DNA of 64,000 nt from Pseudomonadota bacterium. Lineage in GTDB: Bacteria > Pseudomonadota > Alphaproteobacteria > Acetobacterales > Acetobacteraceae. A program made the position numbers and the translations under genes. Positions 47,863 to 58,484 of this stretch are shown one piece after another (within the stretch, counting starts at the first letter, position 1; each line of letters starts with the position of its first letter). The notes below the pieces were generated by a model. That model worked only from the letters and a program-made list of their open reading frames with translations, made no database searches and was not told the origin of the DNA. The stretch lies in assembly GCA_021845595.1 (NCBI GenBank), contig JAJZVV010000005.1:142943-206942 (forward strand), in the 5' to 3' direction.

Positions 47863-48696
47863 ATGGCACTGAAACAGTTCAAGCCAGTAACGGCGAGCCT
47901 TCGCGGCACGGTTCTCGTGTCTCGCGAGGAGTTGTGGAAGGGCAAGCCGGTCAAGGCGCTGACGCGCGGCAAGTCCTCCAGCGGTGGGCGGAACCAGCAC
48001 GGGCACATCACATCCCGGTTCCGCGGCGGCGGACACAAGCGGACATACCGATTCGTCGATTTCAAGCGGCGCAAGTTCGACGTGCCGGGGACGGTCGAGC
48101 GGCTCGAATACGACCCGAACCGCACGGCCTTCATCGCGCTGATCAAATATGCCGATGGTGAGCTCGCGTATATCCTGGCGCCGCAGCGGCTGCGCGCGGG
48201 CGACAGCGTGATCGCCAGCAAGCGCGCAGACATCAAGCCGGGCAACGCGATGCCGCTGGCGGTGATCCCCGTCGGCACCATCGTGCACAATGTCGAGATG
48301 AAGCCGGGTGCGGGCGGCAAGGTGGCGCGCGCGGCGGGCACCTACGCCCAGCTCGTTGGTAAGGATTCCGGCTACGCGCAGATCAAGCTGATGTCGGGCG
48401 AGTTGCGGCTCGTGCGGGCGGAGTGCATCGCCAGCATCGGCGCGGTGTCGAACCCGGACAATTCGAACGTGCATATCGGCAAGGCTGGCCGCAGCCGTTG
48501 GCTCGGTCGCCGGCCGCACAACCGCGGCGTGGCCATGAACCCGGTCGATCATCCGCTCGGCGGTGGCGAAGGGCGCAGCTCCGGCGGTCGTCACCCGGTG
48601 ACGCCGTGGGGCAAGCCGACCAAGGGCCACAAGACGCGCGTCAACAAGCGAACCGACCGGCTCATCATCCGTCGCCGCAACAAGGGGAAGGGCTGA
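47863..48696 (+). CDS. rplB: 50S ribosomal protein L2
   Basis: 277 residues; peptidyl-transferase-centre protein. Conserved segments [21 protein letters not shown] and, near the C-terminus, [22 protein letters not shown] with the essential histidine. Normal length; 10 bp after rplW. Confidence 0.97.
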   Translation: MALKQFKPVTASLRGTVLVSREELWKGKPVKALTRGKSSSGGRNQHGHITSRFRGGGHKRTYRFVDFKRRKFDVPGTVERLEYDPNRTAFIALIKYADGELAYILAPQRLRAGDSVIASKRADIKPGNAMPLAVIPVGTIVHNVEMKPGAGGKVARAAGTYAQLVGKDSGYAQIKLMSGELRLVRAECIASIGAVSNPDNSNVHIGKAGRSRWLGRRPHNRGVAMNPVDHPLGGGEGRSSGGRHPVTPWGKPTKGHKTRVNKRTDRLIIRRRNKGKG

Positions 48697-48700
48697 GCGC

Positions 48701-48979
48701 ATGCCTCGTTCCGTCTGGAAGGGGCCGTTCGTAGACGGCTTCCTGCTCAACAAGGCCGAGACCGCGCGTGGTTCGGGGCGCAACGAGATCATCAAGATCT
48801 GGTCGCGTCGCTCCACCATCCTGCCGCAGTTCGTCGGCCTGACCTTCGGCGTTTACAACGGGCGCAAGTTCCTCCCGGTGCAGGTGAGCGAGAACATGGT
48901 CGGGCACAAGTTCGGCGAGTTCTCACCGACGCGCACGTTCACCGGTCACTCGGCGGACAAGAAGGCAAAGCGAGGCTGA
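48701..48979 (+). CDS. rpsS: 30S ribosomal protein S19
   Basis: 92 residues. Starts [19 protein letters not shown] and contains [27 protein letters not shown] split by short linkers, ending [21 protein letters not shown]. 4 bp after rplB. Confidence 0.97.
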   Translation: MPRSVWKGPFVDGFLLNKAETARGSGRNEIIKIWSRRSTILPQFVGLTFGVYNGRKFLPVQVSENMVGHKFGEFSPTRTFTGHSADKKAKRG

Positions 48980-48980
48980 G

Positions 48981-49388
48981 ATGAGCAAGCCCAATCATCC
49001 GCGCGGCCTCGACGAGACGGAGGCGCAGGCAGTGCTGCGCAATCTGCGCGTGAGCCCGCGCAAGCTCAACCTGATCGCGGCGATGATCCGCAACCTGGCG
49101 GCAGCCGATGCCGTCGCGGCGCTGACCTTCAGCAAGCGACGGATCGCCGTCGACGTGCGCAAGGCCCTGGAGAGCGCCATCGCCAATGCGGAGAACAACC
49201 ACCAGCTCGATGTGGATCGCCTGGTGGTGACGCGGGCCGAAGTAGGGCGTTCGACCGTGATGCGCCGCTTCCAGGCGCGTGGCCGGGGGCGGGCCGCCCG
49301 CGTGGAGAAATGGTTCAGCCATCTGCGGATCGTCGTCGCCGAACGCAGCCAGGACGAGTCGGCGGCGGCACAGCAGGAGGCCGCATAG
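48981..49388 (+). CDS. rplV: 50S ribosomal protein L22
   Basis: 135 residues; exit-tunnel protein with its beta-hairpin. Recognised by [40 protein letters not shown] and [21 protein letters not shown]. The C-terminus ([14 protein letters not shown]) is slightly longer than in E. coli. 1 bp after rpsS. Confidence 0.95.
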   Translation: MSKPNHPRGLDETEAQAVLRNLRVSPRKLNLIAAMIRNLAAADAVAALTFSKRRIAVDVRKALESAIANAENNHQLDVDRLVVTRAEVGRSTVMRRFQARGRGRAARVEKWFSHLRIVVAERSQDESAAAQQEAA

Positions 49389-49389
49389 C

Positions 49390-50067
49390 ATGGGGCAGAA
49401 AGTCAATCCGCTCGGGCTCCGGCTCGGCATCAACCGCACCTGGGATAGCCGCTGGTATGCCGGCGGTGACTATGCCCGGCTGCTGCACGAAGATCTGCGA
49501 CTGCGCGCGCATCTGCGCCGTAAGCTTGCCGGCGCTGGGGTCTCGCGCGTCGTCATCGAGCGTCCGGCGAAGAAGCCGCGGGTGACGATCTATGCCGCCC
49601 GGCCGGGGGTCGTCATTGGCAAGAAGGGCCAGGACATCGACGCGCTTCGCAAGGATCTCACGACGATGGCGGGCGCCGATGTGGCGCTGAACATCGTCGA
49701 GATCCGCAAGCCGGAAATCGATGCGACGCTGGTCGCCGAATCGATCGCGCAGCAGCTCGAGCGCCGCGTTGCGTTCCGCCGCGCCATGAAGCGGGCGGTC
49801 CAGTCGGCGATGCGCCTGGGCGCGCAAGGCATCCGCATCAACTGCGGCGGACGTCTCGGCGGTGCGGAGATCGCGCGCGTCGAGTGGTATCGCGAGGGCC
49901 GCGTGCCGCTGCATACGCTGCGCGCCGATGTGGATTTCGGCATCGCCACGGCGCGCACGACCTATGGGTCGTGCGGTGTGAAGGTGTGGATCTTCAAGGG
50001 TGAGATTCTCGTGCGCGATCCGCTGGCGCAGGACAAGCGGGCGGCCGAACAGGCCCCGCAGCGGTAG
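49390..50067 (+). CDS. rpsC: 30S ribosomal protein S3
   Basis: 225 residues; mRNA entry-channel protein. Begins [21 protein letters not shown]; the KH domain carries [20 protein letters not shown] and the C-terminal domain [28 protein letters not shown] in shorter conserved blocks. The ATG at 49390 lies 1 bp after the rplV stop. Confidence 0.97.
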   Translation: MGQKVNPLGLRLGINRTWDSRWYAGGDYARLLHEDLRLRAHLRRKLAGAGVSRVVIERPAKKPRVTIYAARPGVVIGKKGQDIDALRKDLTTMAGADVALNIVEIRKPEIDATLVAESIAQQLERRVAFRRAMKRAVQSAMRLGAQGIRINCGGRLGGAEIARVEWYREGRVPLHTLRADVDFGIATARTTYGSCGVKVWIFKGEILVRDPLAQDKRAAEQAPQR

Positions 50068-50079
50068 GAGCACGCGACG

Positions 50080-50496
50080 ATGCTGCAGCCCAAGCGCACG
50101 AACTTCCGCAAGGCACACAAGGGCCGCATCCATGGCGATGCGAAGGGCGGAACTGCGCTCAATTTCGGAGCCTTCGGGCTCAAGGCGATGGAGCCGGAGC
50201 GGATCACGGCACGCCAGATCGAGGCAGCCCGCCGCGCCATCACGCGCGCGATGAAGCGTGCCGGACGGGTGTGGATCCGCATCTTCCCGGACGTGCCGGT
50301 TTCGCGCAAGCCGGCCGAAGTGCGCATGGGGTCCGGCAAGGGCAGCCCGGAATTCTGGGTCGCGCGGGTGAAGCCGGGCCGGATCATGTTCGAGATCGAT
50401 GGCGTCACGGGGGAACTGGCGCGCGAGGCGCTCACGCTGGGCGCCGCCAAGCTGCCGATCAAGACCAAGTTTGTCACCCGTATCGGGGATGCGTGA
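50080..50496 (+). CDS. rplP: 50S ribosomal protein L16
   Basis: 138 residues; binds near the A site. Recognised by [39 protein letters not shown] and [19 protein letters not shown]. Normal length; 3 bp before rpmC. Confidence 0.97.
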   Translation: MLQPKRTNFRKAHKGRIHGDAKGGTALNFGAFGLKAMEPERITARQIEAARRAITRAMKRAGRVWIRIFPDVPVSRKPAEVRMGSGKGSPEFWVARVKPGRIMFEIDGVTGELAREALTLGAAKLPIKTKFVTRIGDA

Positions 50497-50499
50497 CCG

Positions 50500-50721
50500 A
50501 TGACCAAGGCAGCCGATATTCGCGCCAAGACCGCGGATGAGCTCGACTCGCTGCTGGTGGAGCTCCAGAAGGAGCGCTTCAACCTGCGGTTTCAGCGTGC
50601 CACCGGGCAGCTCGAGAAGCTGGGCCGCATTCGTGAAGTGCGGCGTGACATCGCGCGGGTGAAGACCGTGCTGCATCAGAAGGCTGCTGGCCCTGCCGGC
50701 GCCGCCGGCGGCCGGTCGTGA
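50500..50721 (+). CDS. rpmC: 50S ribosomal protein L29
   Basis: 73 residues; small coiled-coil protein at the tunnel exit. Contains [19 protein letters not shown] and [20 protein letters not shown]; a short Gly/Ala tail is extra. Confidence 0.95.
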   Translation: MTKAADIRAKTADELDSLLVELQKERFNLRFQRATGQLEKLGRIREVRRDIARVKTVLHQKAAGPAGAAGGRS

Positions 50722-50734
50722 AGGGAGACGAGTG

Positions 50735-51013
50735 ATGCCGAAGCGCGTCCTCAGTGGGCGAGTCGTGAGCGACAAGATGGACAAGACCGTGACGGTCATC
50801 GTCGAGCGTCGCGTCATGCATCCGCTCTACAAGAAGTTCATCCGACGGTCGAAGAAGTACGCGGCGCACGACGAAGCGAATGCGTGCCATGTCGGCGACC
50901 TGGTGCGGATCATCGAATGCCCACCCGTGAGCAAGCGGAAAAGCTGGGCGGTGATCGAGCGTAACGGGCAGGCGCTCGAGGCGGCCGCCGCACCCGCCGC
51001 CGCGCAGGCGTGA
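50735..51013 (+). CDS. rpsQ: 30S ribosomal protein S17
   Basis: 92 residues from the ATG at 50735 (AAGGGAG upstream; a GTG three bases earlier is possible). OB-fold protein, [21 protein letters not shown] and [20 protein letters not shown], followed by an Ala-rich tail not present in E. coli. Confidence 0.95.
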   Translation: MPKRVLSGRVVSDKMDKTVTVIVERRVMHPLYKKFIRRSKKYAAHDEANACHVGDLVRIIECPPVSKRKSWAVIERNGQALEAAAAPAAAQA

Positions 51014-51023
51014 GGAGGCGAGG

Positions 51024-51392
51024 GTGATCTATCCTGAGACCAACCTCGACGTGGCCGATAATTCCGGTGCGCGTCGCGTGATGTGCATCAAGGTTCTGGG
51101 TGGCTCGAAGCGCAAGACCGCATCGGTTGGTGACGTCATCGTCGTCTCGGTGAAAGAGGCGATCCCGCGCGGCAAGGTGAAGAAGGGTGACGTGCATCAG
51201 GCCGTGATCGTGCGCGTGGCGTTCCCGGTCCGCCGGCCCGACGGCAGCGTCATCCGGTTCGACCGCAATGCCGCCGTGCTGATCAACAAGCAGCAGGAGC
51301 CGATCGGCACCCGCATCTTCGGCCCGGTCGTGCGCGAGCTGCGCGGGCGGAAGTTCATGAAGATCATTTCTCTGGCACCAGAGGTTCTATAA
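51024..51392 (+). CDS. rplN: 50S ribosomal protein L14
   Basis: 122 residues, normal length, GTG start. Contains [21 protein letters not shown] and [22 protein letters not shown] split by short linkers. First gene of the spc group; GAGGAGG lies before the start. Confidence 0.97.
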   Translation: MIYPETNLDVADNSGARRVMCIKVLGGSKRKTASVGDVIVVSVKEAIPRGKVKKGDVHQAVIVRVAFPVRRPDGSVIRFDRNAAVLINKQQEPIGTRIFGPVVRELRGRKFMKIISLAPEVL

Positions 51393-51396
51393 GGCG

Positions 51397-51717
51397 ATGG
51401 CCGCGAAGATCAGGAAGGGCGACCGCGTCGAGGTGGTTGCCGGGGCGAGCAAGGGGATGCGTGGCGAAGTGCTGCGCGTGATCCCCAAGGAGAACCGCGC
51501 CGTGGTGCGCGGTGTCGCCGTTGCGAAGCGCCATCTGAAGCCGCGCGGCATGGGCCAGCCGGGTGGCATCGTCGAACAGGAGGCCCCGGTGCATCTGTCG
51601 AACCTGATGCTGGTGGACCCGCAGACGGACAAGCCGACCCGGGTCGGGTTCCGGGTGCTGGAGGACGGGCGCAAGGTGCGCCTCGCCCGGCGCAGCGGCA
51701 ACGTGATCGAGAGTTGA
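51397..51717 (+). CDS. rplX: 50S ribosomal protein L24
   Basis: 106 residues; assembly-initiator protein with a KOW motif. Recognised by [20 protein letters not shown] and [21 protein letters not shown]. 4 bp after rplN. Confidence 0.96.
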   Translation: MAAKIRKGDRVEVVAGASKGMRGEVLRVIPKENRAVVRGVAVAKRHLKPRGMGQPGGIVEQEAPVHLSNLMLVDPQTDKPTRVGFRVLEDGRKVRLARRSGNVIES

Positions 51718-51727
51718 GGAGGCAGCG

Positions 51728-52291
51728 GTGAGCGAGACTGAAGCGCGCGATATGCCGAGACTGCAGGCGCTGTACCGCGAGCAGGTCCGGCCGGCGCTGC
51801 AGCAGGAGTTCGGCTACCGCAATCCCATGCAGGTGCCCCGGTTGGAGAAGATCGTCATCAACATGGGGGTCGGCGAGGCCACGGCGGACCAGAAGAAGCT
51901 CGATGCGGCGGTGGCGGAGCTGGCGCTGATCAGCGGTCAGAAGCCGGTCAAGACGCTGGCGAAGAAGGCGATCGCCGGCTTCAAGATCCGCAAGGGCCTG
52001 CCAATTGGCTGCAAGGTGACGTTGCGCCGGGATCGGATGTACGAATTCCTCGACCGGCTGATCACGATCACTTTGCCGCGGGTGCGTGATTTCCGCGGCG
52101 TCGGCGGCAAGGCGTTCGATGGCCGCGGCAACTTCGCGATGGGTCTCAAGGAGCAGATCGTGTTCCCTGAGATCGCGTACGACAAGGTCGAATCGATCCG
52201 TGGCATGGACATCGTGGTGGTCACGACCGCGACGAACGACTCCGAGGCGAAAGCGCTTCTGCGCGGTTTCGGGCTGCCTTTCATTAGCTGA
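51728..52291 (+). CDS. rplE: 50S ribosomal protein L5
   Basis: 187 residues, GTG start; binds 5S rRNA. Contains [22 protein letters not shown] in its N-terminal half and [22 protein letters not shown]. An 80-bp gap before rpsN is the largest within this part of the block. Confidence 0.96.
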   Translation: MSETEARDMPRLQALYREQVRPALQQEFGYRNPMQVPRLEKIVINMGVGEATADQKKLDAAVAELALISGQKPVKTLAKKAIAGFKIRKGLPIGCKVTLRRDRMYEFLDRLITITLPRVRDFRGVGGKAFDGRGNFAMGLKEQIVFPEIAYDKVESIRGMDIVVVTTATNDSEAKALLRGFGLPFIS

Positions 52292-52371
52292 GCCAAACGC
52301 GGCAACACCCGGTGACGGGTTTTTGGAAAACCGCCGGGAAGCACCGGTAGGTTCCGGAGGACGGAGACAGG

Positions 52372-52677
52372 ATGGCCAAGATCTCTGCGGTCAACCGAAA
52401 CAAGCGCCGGGAGCGGATGGCGATCCGCGACCGCGCCAAGCGGGCGGCGCTGAAGACGGTGGTAATGGACCGCGACCGGTCCGTGGAGGATCGCTTCGAG
52501 GCGAGCCTCAAGCTGGCCGAGCTTCCGCGCAATGGAGCGAAGGTGCGGGTGCGGCTGCGGTGCGAGTTGACCGGGCGTTCGCGCGGCAACTACCGCAAGT
52601 TCAAACTGTGCCGCATCGCGCTGCGTGAGCTGGCGAGCAGCGGGCAGATTCCGGGCATGGTCAAGGCGAGCTGGTAA
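52372..52677 (+). CDS. rpsN: 30S ribosomal protein S14 (zinc-free form)
   Basis: 101 residues, the long C-minus form lacking the CxxC zinc ribbon. Recognised by [19 protein letters not shown] and [26 protein letters not shown] lies upstream of the ATG. Confidence 0.96.
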   Translation: MAKISAVNRNKRRERMAIRDRAKRAALKTVVMDRDRSVEDRFEASLKLAELPRNGAKVRVRLRCELTGRSRGNYRKFKLCRIALRELASSGQIPGMVKASW

Positions 52678-52686
52678 GAGGGCGGC

Positions 52687-53085
52687 ATGGCACTTTCCGA
52701 TCCTCTGGGCGACATGCTGACGCGCATCCGCAATGCGCAGCGTGCCCGCCATAGCGCCTGCGTCGCCCCGGCGTCGCGGCTGCGCGCGAATGTCCTGGAA
52801 GCGCTGAAGCGCGAGGGCTTCATCCGCGGCTACAGCACCGAGGCAGTGCGTCCCGGTATCGAGCAGCTGCGCATCGAGCTGAAGTACAACGAGGGCGAGC
52901 CGGTGATCAAGGAGATCACCCGCGTCTCCAAGCCGGGACGGCGGGTCTACTCCAAGATCAAGGAGCTGCCACGGGTCTATGCCGGGCTCGGCATCTCCAT
53001 CCTCTCCACGCCGCGTGGCGTGTTGAGTGATGCGGAGGCGCGCGCGGCCAATGTCGGCGGCGAAGTGCTGTGCCGCGTGTTCTGA
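52687..53085 (+). CDS. rpsH: 30S ribosomal protein S8
   Basis: 132 residues. Starts [19 protein letters not shown] and ends [22 protein letters not shown]. In E. coli S8 is the spc operon repressor; no equivalent target was identified here. Confidence 0.97.
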   Translation: MALSDPLGDMLTRIRNAQRARHSACVAPASRLRANVLEALKREGFIRGYSTEAVRPGIEQLRIELKYNEGEPVIKEITRVSKPGRRVYSKIKELPRVYAGLGISILSTPRGVLSDAEARAANVGGEVLCRVF

Positions 53086-53113
53086 TGCAACGGATGCAGG
53101 AGGGGCGGCGGGC

Positions 53114-53647
53114 ATGTCGCGCGTAGGCAAATATCCGGTGCAGATTCCGGCCGGGGTGGATGTGGTGATCGACGGCGCGACTCTGCGGGCCAAGGGCAAG
53201 CTCGGTGAGCTCAGCTTGGCGCTGACGCCGCAGGTGGTGGCGAAGATCGAGGCCGGCGCGGTCTCGGTGCAGCCGCGGACCGGCGAGACCCACGCGCGGA
53301 TGATGTGGGGCACGACGCGGGCGCTGGTGGCGAACATGGTTCGTGGCGTTTCCACCGGATTTGCCAAGTCGCTGGAGATCACCGGCACCGGCTACCGCGC
53401 TGCGGTGCAGGGCGGCGACCTGGTGATCAACCTGGGGTTCTCTCACGACGTCGTATACCCGGTGCCGCCGGGGATCCGCATCACCACGCCGAAGCCGACG
53501 ACCATCACCATCGAGGGGGTCGACAAGCGGCAGGTCGGGCAGGTCGCGGCGGAGATTCGCGCCTATCGGCCGCCCGAGCCCTATAAGGGCAAAGGCGTGC
53601 GCTACGACACGGAGACGATCCTGCGCAAGGAAGGCAAGAAGAAGTGA
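53114..53647 (+). CDS. rplF: 50S ribosomal protein L6
   Basis: 177 residues; factor-binding-site protein. [20 protein letters not shown] starts the protein and [20 protein letters not shown] ends it, both diagnostic. The start is the ATG at 53114. The stop overlaps the rplR ATG by one base. Confidence 0.97.
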   Translation: MSRVGKYPVQIPAGVDVVIDGATLRAKGKLGELSLALTPQVVAKIEAGAVSVQPRTGETHARMMWGTTRALVANMVRGVSTGFAKSLEITGTGYRAAVQGGDLVINLGFSHDVVYPVPPGIRITTPKPTTITIEGVDKRQVGQVAAEIRAYRPPEPYKGKGVRYDTETILRKEGKKK

Positions 53648-54009
53648 TGAGCGGGAACCAGGATCTTCGCAACCGGCGGCGCGAACGGCTGCGCTTCCAG
53701 CTGCGGCGCAAGGCGCTGGGGCGGCCCCGGCTGTCCGTGTTCCGGTCGAGCGAGCATATCTACGCCCAGGTGATCGACGACGAAGCCGGGCGCACGCTCG
53801 CCGCGGCTTCGACGCTGGACCGCGAGCTCCGCGAGGCGCTGCGCACGGGGGCGGACAAGGCGGCAGCGGCTGCGGTCGGCAAATTGGTCGCCGAGCGTGC
53901 CCGGGCTGCGGGGGTAACGGCGGTGGTATTCGACCGCGGTGCCTATCTCTATCACGGCCGCGTCAAGGCGCTGGCCGATGCCGCCCGCGAGGGCGGGCTC
54001 GACTTCTAG
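53647..54009 (+). CDS. rplR: 50S ribosomal protein L18
   Basis: 120 residues; 5S rRNA-binding protein. [22 protein letters not shown] and the C-terminal [26 protein letters not shown] are diagnostic in short blocks. The ATG at 53647 overlaps the rplF stop; a GTG at 53644 is an alternative. Confidence 0.96.
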   Translation: MSGNQDLRNRRRERLRFQLRRKALGRPRLSVFRSSEHIYAQVIDDEAGRTLAAASTLDRELREALRTGADKAAAAAVGKLVAERARAAGVTAVVFDRGAYLYHGRVKALADAAREGGLDF

Positions 54010-54020
54010 GGGAGTGGCCG

Positions 54021-54599
54021 ATGGCACGGGAACCGAGGGAAGGCCGCGGCCGCGAGCGTGAGCGCGATCGCGACGGCGATGAGCTTCTCGACAAGCTCGT
54101 CACGATCAACCGCGTCGCCAAGGTGGTGAAGGGTGGGCGACGGTTCTCGTTCGCCGCCCTGGTGGTGGTAGGCGACCAGAAGGGCCGCGTCGGCTTCGGC
54201 GCCGGAAAGGCGCGCGAGGTGCCGGAGGCGATCCGCAAGGCGACCGACCGGGCCAAGCGCGGCATGATCCGCGTGCCCATGAAGGAAGGCCGCACCCTGC
54301 ACCACGACGTGAACGGCCAATATGGCGCCGGGTCGGTGGTGCTGCGCGCGGCGGCGCCGGGAACCGGGATCATCGCCGGCGGGCCGATCCGCGCCGTGTT
54401 CGAGACGCTGGGCATCGCCGATGTGGTGGCCAAGAGCCTTGGCAGCCGCAACCCGCACAACATGGTCAAGGCAACATTCGATGCGCTCGGGCGCTGCGCC
54501 AGTCCGCGCTCGGTGGCGTCACGCCGCGGCAAGAAGGTCTCGGACCTGTTCGGCCGGCGTGATCAGGCGCAGACGCAGGAGGCGCCGGCAGATGTCTGA
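54021..54599 (+). CDS. rpsE: 30S ribosomal protein S5
   Basis: 192 residues; decoding-fidelity protein. After a charged N-terminus it has [39 protein letters not shown] and [23 protein letters not shown] in conserved blocks. Its end overlaps rpmD by 8 bp. Confidence 0.97.
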   Translation: MAREPREGRGRERERDRDGDELLDKLVTINRVAKVVKGGRRFSFAALVVVGDQKGRVGFGAGKAREVPEAIRKATDRAKRGMIRVPMKEGRTLHHDVNGQYGAGSVVLRAAAPGTGIIAGGPIRAVFETLGIADVVAKSLGSRNPHNMVKATFDALGRCASPRSVASRRGKKVSDLFGRRDQAQTQEAPADV

Positions 54600-54783
54600 G
54601 GGACGACGGATCCGGGTGACACAGGTCGCCTCGGTGCTCGGCCGAAAGCCGGGGCAGAAGGAAACACTGATCGGCCTCGGCCTGAACCGCCTGCGGCGCG
54701 TGCGGGAACTCGAGGACAGCGCCTCGGTGCGGGGAATGATCCGCAAGGTGGCGCATCTGGTGAAGATCGAAGAACTGTCCTGA
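54592..54783 (+). CDS. rpmD: 50S ribosomal protein L30
   Basis: 63 residues. [20 protein letters not shown] and [20 protein letters not shown] identify it. Translationally coupled to rpsE through an 8-bp overlap. Confidence 0.95.
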   Translation: MSEGRRIRVTQVASVLGRKPGQKETLIGLGLNRLRRVRELEDSASVRGMIRKVAHLVKIEELS

Positions 54784-54813
54784 GCGCACGACGCCAGGAC
54801 CGGGGTGCTGACG

Positions 54814-55296
54814 ATGAAGCTGAATGAAGTGCGCGACAATCATGGTGCGCGGGTGCGTTCGAAGCGGCTTGGCCGGGGTATCGGGTCCGGCAAGGGCAAG
54901 ACCTCGGGCAAGGGCGTGAAGGGCCAGAAGGCGCGCGAGGGCGTGGCGCTGAACGGGTTCGAGGGCGGTCAGCTGCCGATCTACCGGCGCCTGCCGAAGC
55001 GCGGTTTCGTCAATATTTTTCGTAAAGAGTACGCGCCGGTCAATCTCGGCACGCTCGAGGCGGCGATCGTTGCCGGCCGGATCGATGCCGCGCAGATGAT
55101 CGACGAGGCGGCGCTGCGTCAAGCGGGCCTGGTGCGCGGCGGCAAGATCGCCGGCGTGCGGTTGCTGGCGCGCGGCGCGCTGACGCGGGCGGTGCGCATC
55201 ACCTGCGCCGGGGCGTCGGCCGCGGCGGTGGCGGCGGTCGAGACGCTGGGCGGCAGCGTCACCACCACGCAGCCGAAGGCGGCGGCGGCGGACTGA
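54814..55296 (+). CDS. rplO: 50S ribosomal protein L15
   Basis: 160 residues; late-assembly protein. [20 protein letters not shown], the Gly/Lys-rich [20 protein letters not shown] and [19 protein letters not shown] are diagnostic. The ATG at 54814 is used; a GTG at 54805 would add three residues. Confidence 0.96.
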   Translation: MKLNEVRDNHGARVRSKRLGRGIGSGKGKTSGKGVKGQKAREGVALNGFEGGQLPIYRRLPKRGFVNIFRKEYAPVNLGTLEAAIVAGRIDAAQMIDEAALRQAGLVRGGKIAGVRLLARGALTRAVRITCAGASAAAVAAVETLGGSVTTTQPKAAAAD

Positions 55297-55398
55297 GCCG
55301 CGCTTGCCTGCACCCGGTGGGCCGGGCCAGAATAGGGCATTCGGGCGCGCGAGCCTGCCCAATCCGGCGGGCGCCGCGCTTTTAAGAGGGACCGGCGC

Positions 55399-56742
55399 AT
55401 GGCCTCGGCGGCCGAACAGCTTGCGGCAAGCCTCAACCTCGGGGTGCTTTCCAAGGCCACCGAGCTCAAGAAGCGGATCTGGTTCACGCTCGGCGCGCTG
55501 ATCGTCTATCGCGTCGGCACCTATGTGCCGCTGCCCGGCGTCGACGCCTCGGTGATGGGCCAGATGATGGCCCAGCATGGCGGCGGCATCCTTGGCATGT
55601 TCGACATGTTCACCGGCGGCGCCCTGCGGCGCATGACGGTGTTCGCGCTCAACATAATGCCCTATATCAGCGCCAGCATCATCGTTCAGCTGATGACGGC
55701 GGCGCTGCCGGCGCTCGAGGCCCTCAAGAAGGAGGGTGAGGCCGGGCGCAAGAAGATGAACCAATACACGCGCTACCTCACCGTCGTCATTGCCACCTTC
55801 CAGGCTTATGGCATCGCCATCGGGCTGGAGAGCATGCGCGGGGCGAATGGTGGCGCGGTGCTGGATCCGGGGATGTTCTTCCGCATGTCCTCGGTCATCA
55901 CCCTGGTCGGCGGCACCATGTTCCTGATGTGGCTGGGCGAGCAGATCACCGCGCGCGGCGTCGGCAACGGCACCAGCCTGATCATCTTCGCCGGCATCGT
56001 CGCCAACCTGCCGCACGCGCTGGCAAGCCTGCTCGAGCTCGGCCGGACGGGGGCGCTGTCGCCCGTTTTCATCCTCGCTTTCCTGGCGATCGCGGTGGCC
56101 GTCGTGGCATTCATCGTGTTCATGGAACGGGCACACCGGCGCGTGGTGATCCAGTATCCGAAGCGCCAGGTTGGCGCGCGCTTCTTCGGCGGTGATTCCA
56201 CGCACATGCCGCTCAAGGTGAATACGTCGGGCGTGATTCCGCCGATCTTCGCCAGCTCAATCCTGCTGATCCCGGCGACGGTCGCGGGGTTTTCGCGCGA
56301 TGCGGGCGCTGGCTGGCTGAGCTACGTCGCCGCTGCGCTGGCGCATGGGCAGCCGCTCTACATCGCGTTGTATGCGTTCCTCATCATTTTCTTCGCCTTC
56401 TTCTACACGGCGGTGGTGTTCAATCCGCAGGAGACCGCGGACAATCTGAAGAAGTACGGCGGCTTCATCCCGGGCATTCGGCCCGGCAGCGCGACGGCCG
56501 ACTATTTCGACTACGTTCTCACGCGCATCACGGTGATCGGCGCGATCTACCTCGCCATCGTGTGCCTGCTGCCGGAGATCCTCATCAGCAAATACGGCGT
56601 GCCCTTCTATTTTGGCGGCACCAGCCTGATGATCGTGGTTTCGGTGACGATCGACACCATTACGCAGATCCAGTCGCATCTGCTGGCGCATCAATATGAA
56701 GGGCTGATCCGCAAGGCACGCGTGAAAGGCAGGGGCCGATGA
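55399..56742 (+). CDS. secY: Preprotein translocase subunit SecY
   Basis: 447-residue channel subunit of the Sec translocase with ten membrane helices. Family segments are [34 protein letters not shown], the cytoplasmic loop [24 protein letters not shown] and the C-terminal [22 protein letters not shown] 102-bp gap separates it from rplO. Its stop overlaps the adk start (ATGA). Confidence 0.97.
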   Translation: MASAAEQLAASLNLGVLSKATELKKRIWFTLGALIVYRVGTYVPLPGVDASVMGQMMAQHGGGILGMFDMFTGGALRRMTVFALNIMPYISASIIVQLMTAALPALEALKKEGEAGRKKMNQYTRYLTVVIATFQAYGIAIGLESMRGANGGAVLDPGMFFRMSSVITLVGGTMFLMWLGEQITARGVGNGTSLIIFAGIVANLPHALASLLELGRTGALSPVFILAFLAIAVAVVAFIVFMERAHRRVVIQYPKRQVGARFFGGDSTHMPLKVNTSGVIPPIFASSILLIPATVAGFSRDAGAGWLSYVAAALAHGQPLYIALYAFLIIFFAFFYTAVVFNPQETADNLKKYGGFIPGIRPGSATADYFDYVLTRITVIGAIYLAIVCLLPEILISKYGVPFYFGGTSLMIVVSVTIDTITQIQSHLLAHQYEGLIRKARVKGRGR

Positions 56743-57422
56743 GCGCGCGGCTGGATCTGATCCTGCTCGGCCCGCCGGGCGCGGGCAAGGGCACCCAGGC
56801 CAAGCGTCTGCAAGACCACCACGGGATCGCCCAGATCTCGACCGGGGATATGCTGCGCGCCGAAGTCGCCGCGGGCAGTCCGATCGGGCGCGAGGCCAAG
56901 GCGATCATGGAGTCGGGCGGCTTGGTGCCGGACGCGGTGATCATCACCATGCTCGGCGAGCGGATCACGCGGCCGGACTGCGCCCGCGGCTTTATTCTTG
57001 ATGGCTTTCCCCGCACCGTGCCGCAGGCCCAGGCGCTGGACCGGCTGCTCGAGGAGAAGGGGCTGTCGCTCAGCGCGGTGATCGAGCTGGCCGTCGATGA
57101 CGCGGCGCTGATCGAGCGGATCGCCGGCCGCTTCACCTGTGCCAAATGCGGCGCTGGGTACCACGACCGGTTCCATCCGCCGCGGGTCGCCGGTGTCTGC
57201 GATGCCTGTGGCGGGCACGAGTTCGTCCGTCGCGCGGACGACAACCGCGAGACGGTGACGGCGCGGCTCGCGGCGTATCACCGCCAGACGGCGCCGATCC
57301 TGCCCCACTACGCCGCCCAAGGCCGGTTGTTTCGGGTCGATGGCATGGCGGAGATCGACGAGGTGACGCGCCAGGTCGAGGCGGTGCTGGCGGGGCTGGG
57401 CCCGTCCGGAGGCTCGCGATAA
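56739..57422 (+). CDS. adk: Adenylate kinase (zinc-containing long form)
   Basis: 227-residue nucleotide kinase (ATP + AMP to 2 ADP). P-loop [19 protein letters not shown] site [31 protein letters not shown]. The LID carries a four-cysteine zinc site, Cys134/Cys137 and Cys154/Cys157. ATGA overlap with secY. Last gene before the rpsM promoter. Confidence 0.97.
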   Translation: MSARLDLILLGPPGAGKGTQAKRLQDHHGIAQISTGDMLRAEVAAGSPIGREAKAIMESGGLVPDAVIITMLGERITRPDCARGFILDGFPRTVPQAQALDRLLEEKGLSLSAVIELAVDDAALIERIAGRFTCAKCGAGYHDRFHPPRVAGVCDACGGHEFVRRADDNRETVTARLAAYHRQTAPILPHYAAQGRLFRVDGMAEIDEVTRQVEAVLAGLGPSGGSR

Positions 57423-57437
57423 ATTGATAACAGGCGG

Positions 57438-57465
57438 TTGACTCCGGGTCGGGCGTGGCTATAGT
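57438..57465 (+). promoter_or_regulatory. Promoter of the rpsM-rpsK-rpoA-rplQ operon
   Basis: TTGACT (57438-57443), 16 bp, TATAGT (57460-57465): a near-consensus sigma-70 promoter just after adk. The predicted leader to rpsM is about 115 nt and contains a strong hairpin. Confidence 0.78.
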
Positions 57466-57516
57466 CCGCGCCCTTGGCCGCGGCCCAAACGGGCGGCGTG
57501 CCGGCTGCCCCAACAT

Positions 57517-57548
57517 ATCGGCCCGGGTCTCGGAGTGTCCGGGCCGAT
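57517..57548 (+). terminator. Leader hairpin before rpsM (attenuator-like)
   Basis: ATCGGCCCGG (57517-57526) and CCGGGCCGAT (57539-57548) form a perfect 10-bp stem with a 12-base loop, followed by TT and GCTCG. It lies between the promoter and the rpsM GTG, so it may be an attenuator or a protein-binding structure; the T-run is short. Confidence 0.55.
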
Positions 57549-57587
57549 TTGCTCGCCGCGCGGCGGGCCGTTCAGGAGTGACAAAGC

Positions 57588-57965
57588 GTGGCGCGCATTG
57601 CCGGCGTGAACATCCCGAGCAACAAGCGGGTGACCATCAGCCTGCGGTATATCTTTGGTATCGGGCCGACACGGGCGCAGGAGATCTGCGGCCGCTTGGG
57701 CATCCCCGATGAGCGGCGCGTGAACCAGCTCTCGGATGACGAGGTGCTGCGCATCCGAGAGTTGATCGACCGCGAATACCGCGTCGAGGGTGACCTTCGG
57801 CGTGAGGTCGCGATGAACATCAAGCGGCTGATGGATCTGGGCTGCTATCGCGGCTTGCGGCACCGGAAGGGGCTGCCGGTGCACGGGCAGCGCACCCATA
57901 CCAATGCGCGCACGCGCAAGGGCAAGGCGGTGCCGATCGCCGGCAAGAAGAAAGTCACGAAGTAG
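57588..57965 (+). CDS. rpsM: 30S ribosomal protein S13
   Basis: 125 residues, GTG start with CAGGAG upstream. [34 protein letters not shown] and [20 protein letters not shown] identify it; the basic C-terminus contacts tRNA. Confidence 0.97.
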   Translation: MARIAGVNIPSNKRVTISLRYIFGIGPTRAQEICGRLGIPDERRVNQLSDDEVLRIRELIDREYRVEGDLRREVAMNIKRLMDLGCYRGLRHRKGLPVHGQRTHTNARTRKGKAVPIAGKKKVTK

Positions 57966-58034
57966 TGCCGACGCCGCGCTCCGCGCGGCGCGCCGCCCCC
58001 GCCCAGCGCGAGAACAGCAACAGGATCGACGATC

Positions 58035-58430
58035 ATGGCGAAACAGGCCGCCAGCACGCGCCCTCGCAAGAAGGAGCGCAAGAACATCTCGTCCGGCGTC
58101 GCCCACGTGGCGGCGACGTTCAATAATACCATCATCACGATCGCGGACGCGCAGGGCAACGCTATCGCCTGGTCCTCGGCCGGCAGCCAGGGTTTCAAGG
58201 GCAGCCGCAAGTCCACCCCCTACGCGGCCCAGGTCGCGGCGGAGGATGCGGGGCGCAAGGCGCGTGAGCACGGCATGGAAACGCTCGAAATTCAGGTGAC
58301 GGGGCCGGGTTCGGGGCGGGAGAGCGCGCTCAGGGCGCTGCAGTCGGTGGGCTTCGCCATCACGGCCATCCGCGACACCACGCCCATCCCCCATAACGGC
58401 TGCCGCCCCCGCAAGCGCCGGCGCGTCTGA
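58035..58430 (+). CDS. rpsK: 30S ribosomal protein S11
   Basis: 131 residues. [41 protein letters not shown] and the C-terminal [16 protein letters not shown] are diagnostic. rpsD, which follows it in gamma-proteobacteria, is absent here; rpoA comes next. Confidence 0.97.
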   Translation: MAKQAASTRPRKKERKNISSGVAHVAATFNNTIITIADAQGNAIAWSSAGSQGFKGSRKSTPYAAQVAAEDAGRKAREHGMETLEIQVTGPGSGRESALRALQSVGFAITAIRDTTPIPHNGCRPRKRRRV

Positions 58431-58484
58431 GCGCGCTGCGCGAGGCCGTCCGGGCGGGTTGATGCAATCGACGAGAGGCAAAGC

